DNA of 64,000 bases, taken from Meghimatium bilineatum. Taxonomy: Eukaryota; Mollusca; Gastropoda; Stylommatophora; Philomycidae. Below the pieces are notes generated by a model, which was not told the DNA's origin, made no database searches, and worked only from the letters and a program-made list of their open reading frames with translations. Shown here piece after piece: positions 51,501 through 61,200 of the stretch (positions within the stretch are counted from its first letter, which is position 1; every line of letters starts with the position of its first letter). The stretch spans positions 36,737,382 to 36,801,381 of the forward strand of contig CM067318.1 of the NCBI GenBank assembly GCA_034231615.1, written 5' to 3'. The position numbers were made by a program, and so were the translations under genes.

Positions 51501-52164
51501 TTTTTTATCTCATATTTTTCATAAAACATTCATCTGTAAGCTCACAGCCTTCAAAATCACTCATCTGCACATACCACAGCTCTAATTTTCCATCACTTCT
51601 CAACTCACATATTTCTCTGCCCAAGTGCTGTTCTCATAGTCTTTGTAGCTGAGTCCACCACAGCAATGAAGCTGAAATAAAAAAGGTTAGAAAGATGATG
51701 CCCCTGTTTTGAGGGCCCAAAAGGGGAACAAAGAATAACAACATAATCCCCTGTGTGCTATCAACATACTATGTTGTGAAGTTTGCAATAAGGATATAAA
51801 AAAAGAGGCTTCAGTATAACGAACAAAAATTAATTAGAAACATTTAACAGATATTTTTAATTATTGTTTTATAATGATTATTGTCGCTCTTCACAAGCAA
51901 AGATGAACATGTCATTGAATATCTCAACTATGGTTTTGTGAGTCCTAATATGGATGAAGAGTCCAATCCGGATTACGAAAATCCTGATTATAATGAGGGA
52001 GAGTTGCATATTCTAGTACAGTCACATTTTATCTCAGTCACAAGCTGAGTTCAAGACAACCGATTGTGTATTGGGATGCAATAGACAAAAGTGGCTTTCA
52101 TTACTTTATGATTCCTGTATTTAGCTACTCTAATTTCTAAATATATTTATCTATAAGTTCTCTC

Positions 52165-52206
<42 letters not shown>

Positions 52207-55200
52207 CCGATGAACATGTTCCTGCATGCAGGTTGCATTGTTAAAATAGACATTTGTAGCTATTAGCTATAGTCAATTTCTAGAATATGAAATGGCTGCA
52301 ACAATCGCCAGTGTGTTGCTGGGGCCCGAAAGGGGAGCAAAGAATAGCAACACTGTTTACCTTCCATGTATGTCGTAAAAGGCGACTAAGGTGGTTATGG
52401 GATGGAGTTGGCTATCCCATCCCATATAGGGTCAGTGACCCAAAGCCATGCTGAAGTCGGATGTATCAGGCTGAAAGGCGCAGATATCGCAGCAATGCTG
52501 TAAACCATGACACAACGCATTCCGTTCTCCGGACTACATCCTGCTAATCTGCAGGAGTTTGAGAACGAACGCAGAAGAAGAAGAAAAGGGCTGCAACAAT
52601 GCATATAGTTACAAAGTAAAAAAATATGTTAAAATGTAAGCACCAACCAGATTATAATAAAATAAATGTGTAGATAGTCTATACTTATTTGTAATATCAT
52701 CCTCAAAACATGAACCCAATTAAGAACCATATACTGACCTGATGATAATGATGATGACAAAGAAAGAAATTATATTATGCACTAAACACTTTCATGTTTC
52801 ATTCATACATAACATACAACAGGGAATCTTTACTTACTTCTATCTGCACAGAATCCCAAGCAGTCCTCAGCTTAGACTCATAGTTATTTTGTATTGAATC
52901 TGTCAGACCAGTATCCAGTTTGCCATTAACCTGAAATGACCATATATCTCTCTGACATATCAACTGATAGTCTATGTTGATAAATGTTGACAATTGAAAC
53001 AAATTTGCATACATTATTCTTAATGAGACATCCTGTTCTCACAGAATTTGCCACCTCTGCATTCATTCTCAAACTCCTGCAGATTAGCAGGATGTAGTCT
53101 GGAGAATGTTTAGTGTCGTGCTTTAGACCTTTGATGCTATATAGCTTGACACATGCCTTTCAGCTTGACATATCTGACTTTAGCATGGCTTTTGGGATAT
53201 TTTTCTTTTTACATTCTATGGGATTGGACAGTCAACCTCACCCTCAAAACCTCAGTCACCATTACAAACTTTGGACATTACACTTTTGGACTTTATAAAT
53301 TTTGGAAACTACAAATTGAATTTTATTTATCAGCATTATCAGGATTAACACTTAGATTACAGGACCATATCACTCTTGCAAACATTATGATGAGGATTTC
53401 GAAAATACTTTTAAAAATTGTTTCACTATTTCAGTAAAACATTGTAATTGTATTATAGAAATTTTTTTATACTACCTATAGAAACTTAAAAACAATGTCA
53501 AAATATTGATTTGATATTTAAAATTATGTCTGAAAACTCGTGAGAAATAATTTGGCCAGGAAGCTTCAGCGCCATTTTACTACACTTTTACTCACTAGAC
53601 TCGTGCAAGTTCAGCTCTATTGCAATTTGTCATTAATTTAAATACACAGAAAATGGATACTAGCAGCAATTCTTCACAAAGCAGCAGTTATTCTAGTTAA
53701 TGTCTTTGTTATGTCTGATGACTCAAATTATGATGATACTCCAATTTCAAAACCAAGGTACGTTTTAACTTTCACTTTCAGGTCGCGGATAGTTTAAAAG
53801 ATATTTTTTTGGGTACTGCTTGTAATGGTTATTTGTAATAATTAGTCTGCCTATTTTTACAAATTATTCTATATTCATAATATTAAAACTATTTACAAAT
53901 TAGATATAACCATAATAGGAATTGTGTGTTTTGAAACATGTACCACCTTGAGTAAACAAACAGAAAACAGTGATCAGTTATTTTCTGCTTCCATTTTCTG
54001 TGAAGTATAATAATGTGATAATATGCTCTTTATCCATTTTTTGCAGTATATGTAAGTAACATAACAAAAATATTTGACTGTGATGTTTTAGACTATAATT
54101 GTTCTTGTAAATAACTGCTTTCTATCATATTAAAAACTGTTTTCTTTATATTATGTTCATATGTGTTATGGATAGTGACACAGATGAGGGACCACTATCC
54201 AAGTCACCCAACTTTTTGCATGAGAGAGTGCATGGACTGCAGTTTTACTATCTGTAGTTTTTACTAGGGAGGATGCCAGGTAATATACAAGACCTGTATA
54301 ATTTATTACATAAGACATAGACCTATGTAATTAGGCCTATTAAATACAGGTAGCTGAAATGCCTATACGAGCCAACATTGACCAAACCACTCCACAGTTT
54401 ATTCAAGTTGGTACGAACTTACAGCCACAGAATTCTAGAGATTCTGTAGCTGGCTTATGTATGCAGGACTAATATATCCCCCAAATGCAAACATCTCCTG
54501 GCCTGGTCAAAAAAGTCTTTGTAGATGAGTTATAGGAAAACTAATGAATATTGGAAAACAATTTTTTTTTCATCTCATTGATATATTTATGGTATATGCC
54601 TATACATTGTTCCAAAATTGTCAAAGAAAGAATTCTGATGTAGAGGCTTTAAAGAAAACAAATAGATATAATCATTTAAATTTTACAGAGGAATTAGTTA
54701 GAGAATTAAGAAATATATGATGATGTTCCAGTTGCAGGAAAGCAGCTACTTTCTTGCATCATGCAATGGACCCAGAATTTACAAAAGCACAGAAAAATTT
54801 AAAACTTTGTTATAAAAATCAAAAATTGAAAGAAAGTGCAGAGTTAGATGTAAAGTCTGTGATATATAATTATGTTTCAATAATAAGAGAAACTTCCTTT
54901 CACAGTATCACGGAAACTAAAAACTTGAAACCATTTTGTATACTGAACTTTTAATTTATTTCATTCATCAGAGTTGAAATAAAATAAAAACACAATAACA
55001 TAACTGTAAAATTAATAGAAATATACTCACCAGTGTTTTAATTGATCCTTAAAAAATATTAGGAATATGTAGACCCCTAGTGTTTTCAAAATGAATGAAT
55101 AAATAACTAAAAATTTTTTTTTTTTTAAATCTATTTAAAAATCCCATGAATGTTCAGAGTTAAGTCCAAGAGGTTTGAGGGTATCCTCAAGCCTTTTTGA

Positions 55201-58200
55201 CTTAACTCTGAATATTCATTTGTTTAAATTTGTGTTGGTGTGGTCCTTATTGTATTTCTATCCATGTTGTATTGGGTAATAATTTGCTATATCTGTTATC
55301 ATATCCCATCCAATTTTCAACAAAACCCGATTCCATGACTACATTTCGATATACATCATTGTCATCTTGAACTGTGTATTGTTTACGTGTCAATAGTGTA
55401 TCTAGTGCCTCTGTGGTGTTAACATTGTTTTTACTGTTTTCATTGTTTTTCACTGTTTGTTTTAAATATTCCTGAGAAAGACCTGACTGTTCGAAATGTT
55501 GAAAATGTCATGTGTATTGTAATTTGTATGTTTTCTTGTTTACACCTCATAACCCCTTACTATTAGTGATAGTCCATCTGTTGTGTTCAAGTGAAACATA
55601 AAAAACCTGTGTTGTTTGTAAGTCCAAGGGAAAAGCACAGCCTATACACTTGGAATCAGGCAGAACTAAAGGAGATGCCAGAGAATGATCGGATGCAACC
55701 ATCAACTGCCTTAGTGCCCCCCCCCCCTTCTGTATTGTTTTATGGGGGTTTACTCTCCTTTTCCTGGGGCACTCCCATGCTAACCCACTAGGCTGTGGGG
55801 GTTTTCTGTCATGGTTTGCTCCTTTAACCTAAAGTGCTTCCATACTAACCCACTTAGACTGGTGGGCTTGATGGACATTTATAAAGCTGCAAAACCATCT
55901 GTTCTGGGGACACAGTGAGCACATTTCAGTGGACACAGTTGTAAAAGATATTTTAATCATGACCAGTCCAGTGAGGCAACACACACAAGTCAAACAATAA
56001 TGATAAGAATAAAATGGGAAATAACACTGATATAAAAATGAATAACAGGAAAAATATCTGAGAATGTTGGAGAGAAATACACATTTCAACAATTCAACTG
56101 CCAATAACATGAAATGTAGAAGAGAAATGCACATTTTTTACAATTAAAATTGAAAGCAAGAGAGAAATAAACATTTCAACGATTCAACTGAGAACAGAAT
56201 AGTGAAGCATAATCACACAAAAAGAGGAACCAAGAAAAAAAAACTATTAAACAATGTCAAGAAACAAACAAGAAACTATTAAACAATGTCAAACACAAAA
56301 ATATTAAATAATGTCAGGTAATAAACAAGAAGCTATTAAACAATGTCAAGAAACAAACAAGAAACTATTAGACAATGTCAGGAAATAAACAAGACACTAT
56401 TAGACAATGTAAAGAAACAAACAAGAACCTGTTAAACAATGTCAAGAAACAAACAAGAAGCTATTAAAAAATGTCAAGAAATAAACAAGAAACTATTAGA
56501 CAATGTCAAGAAACAAACAAGAAACTGAACCTTTTCTCATCCACGAGACTGGTTCCAGTTATGGAAGAACTCAGCAGAAAAAGTTGGACACAGGCTCTCT
56601 CGCCTTCTTCGCCGAGGTGTCGTTCATGATTTAGTGTTTGCCCGTTTTAAGCACCAGTATTAAGCAACTTGTATCGGGCTAACAGAGCTTATAGTTACGA
56701 TTTCCTTGGAGCGTTTTTCCTCTCTACTTGCCTTGGTGCTGCTCTCTGGCGAAGTGCTGCCCTCTCTTTGTACTCTGTATGTTATCTTTTTGACTCTTGC
56801 CATGTAGCTACTCTTTACTGTCTTTTTCATTGGCCGCCCCTCCAATGCTCGGTACGGACTGACTAGTAGCGTCACTGTGTGTCATCAGTGTCACTTTATG
56901 TGTTGGCAAAGTGATGTCAGAGATATTGACTGTCTTTTATGCAGTCTATTCTCTTTCCATCTGCTGCCTCCACATTCATGGACACGATCCCCAAAAGGTT
57001 TGGCCAGAATCAGCAAGAGTAGCTGGATTTCTGTTTTCAGAGTGCCTAACAGGGAGCTACTTTTGGAATCTTGTTATCTACTAACCCTGGTTCCGCCAAG
57101 AGCCGTACAGTTCCCTTTGTACCGCAAACAAATACTAAAATATTTTTAAATGTCTACAAGAATAAACTAAACACAAAATTTAAGATATAAAATATTAATT
57201 ACATCATTTTTGTAGATTGCAACATAAATTCCAGCTGCAAGTTCTCCAGCAAACACTGCCAGCAGGAAGAAGATGTACTGTATGGTAATAAACAAGTAAC
57301 ATATCAATATAAGACTTGACAAGTAACATACCAATATAAGACTTGACAAGTAACATATCAATATAAGACTTGACAATGTACCTTGGATTGACTGACTGAC
57401 TAGTTACAATATATTTTTATTTGCAAGGAAGCACGTGTGCGCACACATACAAAACTTTTTTCTCTTCTTTTAGTGCCCGCTATTTGTCGATGTCTATACA
57501 AGCACACACAGGACTAATTAGTCACAGTCAGGCGCAGTGCAGACATCATCATCATCTCACTCCCAGTTGAGCTGAACAGTCATCATCGACTTCGACAGAA
57601 GAACAACATACAGAGCCTTCTGTCTTGTGATCTGCCAATTATTTCCCATAAAAATGTTCTCCCATGCCATAATGCCAAGCATCCAGCAACTTCTCTCTTG
57701 GTCTTCCTCAACACCGTTTGCTCTTCAATTTATCTGCTATTGAGCACACAAATACACGCACACGGTTGCGCCTGAACAACATACACATATGTGCCTACAT
57801 ATACATACAATAATAATAATATGGTTGTTACAACAGATATTAATCAGAAATTTGACTCCATTCACCAACTGCATAGACGTCATGCCACTATCTTTCCCCT
57901 ACAGACTAATGAGCCACATATACCATATCTGGGTAAACCACACAAGTTAGTCAAAAGAACATCTAAACTGCAGATCAGACCATCAGTCCATAAATGTTCA
58001 GATCTTCTTCTCACAATATCCCTCAGCGTGTAGTGACTTATCAAGCTACTCTATGGTGGTTAGCTTGAAATGGGGTAATGAAGTTTTGCTAATAACTAGA
58101 CATGCACATACACAAATTGACATTTCGACCAAAAAGCCTTTATCAAGATTATCATCAGGTATGGCACCTGATTGGCTGGGTAGGCGATCATGGCTCTCCA

Positions 58201-61200
58201 CAGCTCTCTATCTCCAACAATATGTATCAAGATTGTTTCCCTGCCGTGCCAGGTTGTCAAACTAATATTTTCTTACGTTGTCGCCCTCTGTCTCTGTTGC
58301 CTTCAATCTTGCCTGTTGTGACTATGTTCTCCAAACCTCCCTGTCTGATGAAGTGGCCAAAACATGAAAACTGTCTTTTTCTTATATTATTGATTAACTC
58401 TTTCCGGACCAATCGCCAGTATACTGGCTTTATACTGTGGGTCTACAGGACCAATCGCCAGTATACTGGCTTTGATTTGATCAACGTCTTAGATCGATCA
58501 TATATTGATCAGTTATATTTCGTTTTGCCCAGTTCAAGTTTTTATGTTAACCTCTGAACATCCGGGAAAGATCCTCTTCCGTTTTACAACCGGTACCGAA
58601 ACACATGTGGTGTGTACAAGAAGATTTGTGATCGACATATTCTGTAACTTTTATTTCTGAAAAAAATGGCAACGCCCACTTCTTCTAGATACAGTGCAGA
58701 ACAAGCTATGGTTATGTTTCAGAGCTTGCTAGTTAGTGAATCTGATAATGATGATTCCGATAGTGATTATAGGCCTAGTGACTTGTCGAAAGGTAAGAAA
58801 CCAAAGCAAACTGGTGTAGGTTTTATAAAAAATTTAACAGCTTGCATCAGATCAAGTAATGTTAGTTCCTCTGAAGAAGCATCTAATAGTAGTGATGAAT
58901 CTACTGATTCAGAGGATTTAGCTGGTACTTCTAGGCCTACTAATGCTACAAGTAGGCCTATGAATCATACTTCCACAGATCGACAAGGTAGGCCTAGGAC
59001 TGATGCTGTGTGGCGTGAAGCCCTAGAAGGAGAGAGTATAGGAGTGTCTCACTTCAGACAGATACATTCTGGCTGCAAACTTGGCCTTCCTGAAAATGCC
59101 TCACCTCTCCAGTGTTTACTATCCTTGATGACAGAACCAATAATTGACAATCTAATAGCCAATGTAAACTCTTATGCCCAGCAGAAATTGGAAATGAATA
59201 CACCTCGAAGGAAATATTCTACTTATTCAAAATGGACTGCGCTCGACCGAAATATTTTTATGAAGTTTCTCGCCACCCTGATAAACATGGGTTTGGACCC
59301 CAAACATTCCATAAAAGATTTTTGGTCCACAAAAACACACAGAAGTAGCCCCTGGTTTGGATCAATTTTCAGCAGGACCAAATTTTTATTGATTTACCAA
59401 TCAATGCTTCATGCGGCTGGAGCTGATGCACAGGGTAAAATTAAAATAGAGCCGTTCATAAATGAATTAGTTGCAAGCTTTCAGAATGCATTCTATCCTT
59501 CTGAAAACATATGTATAGATGAGATGGTTATAGGCCACAAGGGAAGGTTTAGGCACAAGCAATATAATGCAAGCAAGCCAAAAAAATATCCTATAAAATC
59601 ATACGGACTCTGCGACTCCATCACCGGATATGTTTTCAACCTGCTGGTATATTTTGGTGCGGACACGACATACAGGCTGGAAACTGATACAAAGTCTACC
59701 CATGCTGTCAAAATTTTTGACAAACTACTAGAAGGCATCACAGGACATCACCATTTGTTTGCTGACAGGTATTATTCGTCCTTACCTCTTGTCCAGTTTC
59801 TGCGGCAGAGAAATCACCATTATACTGGAACTCTCAATGCGAACAGACGAGGGTTTCCACAAGAAATGAAGAATAAGAAAATAGCTGTCAATCAACCAAA
59901 ATGGTTCATAAATGATGAAGATAAAGTTATGTGTGTCAGCTGGAGAGATAAAAAATCGAAGAAACCTTGCCAACTGGTAACAACATGTGGAAGCGCAACA
60001 TGTGAAATTAGAATTGAGGGTAGGAGCGAAGTCTGGAAACCATCACCCATTCATAATTACAATATGTCAATGAATGGATGTGATAGAGTAGATCAGATGA
60101 TTTCATATTATGGAAACCACACAAGAAAAACAGTAAAGTGGTGGAAAAAAGTATTTATGTGGGTGTTGGAAATAACACAACTCAACGCCCACATTTTATA
60201 CACACTTAGCCGCCCTTGCGCAGAGAAGCCTATGCCCCTTTCAAACTTCAAGGACATATTGATAGAGGAGCTATGTAGTTTATTTGAATTAGAGGCACCT
60301 AATAACATTGATGCTGCTTTATTGTCCAAGCCAGGAAGAAAAACAGTAAATACAGAGCTTGAAAGGTATCAGGGAACCACCCATCTCATTGACTCCGGTG
60401 GAAAAGACAGGCAATGTGCTCATTGTGCTACTAAGCAAATACGAAAGCGCAGTAGCTACTACTGCATAGGATGTTCACATAAGCCACATCTGTGTGCTAA
60501 ATTATGCTTTAGGGAATATCACACAAGATGATCTCATTTGTAACAAATAAAAACTTGTAAATAATAAAGCCGTGACTGGATGTAAATATTTTCATATTTT
60601 TATTGCTTCTGATGTCATTCAGAAAAATGTACATAACTTTAACATTTATTGATATTTATTCATCAACTAAACTGCATAATGAAGAAAAATGGATATATTT
60701 GTGTAAATATTCTTGAAAAATGGATATCAACAATGATAATCATGGACAAGTATGGATACATTTGGGTAAGTCATAATATTTATACTAATAAATTAATATT
60801 TTCATTTTATTTTTGTGTGTTTTACTAACTCTAATCTTGTGAAGTAATCAAATATCATCAATGTACTTATATATTCATATTCTGTATCCATTCCCCTTTC
60901 CAATGATATATTACACATACACTATTTATCAATATTAGTATGTCAAGGGATACAATGAAGAACACATGTAAGGAAATTTTTCTACACTTAAAATTTACTC
61001 TGGTCCAAACCTAAAAATACTCAGGTCCTGAAAGAGTTACGGTCACCTTTTCACATTTGACTCTTTCAACACCTCCACATTAGTTTTCCTAAAGTCCATG
61101 GTATTCTCAGCATTCTTCTGTAGAACCACATCTTTATTGCCTCTTAATTTCCCAAGGTTATCAAGGTTACATACACATATACATCTAAAAATGACGAGCA

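Noticed and set aside
53640-54960. A second piggyBac-like gene with small exons on the plus strand
   Set aside because: Only short suggestive peptides, with no catalytic motif and no terminal repeats; left as an unassigned stretch with low confidence.
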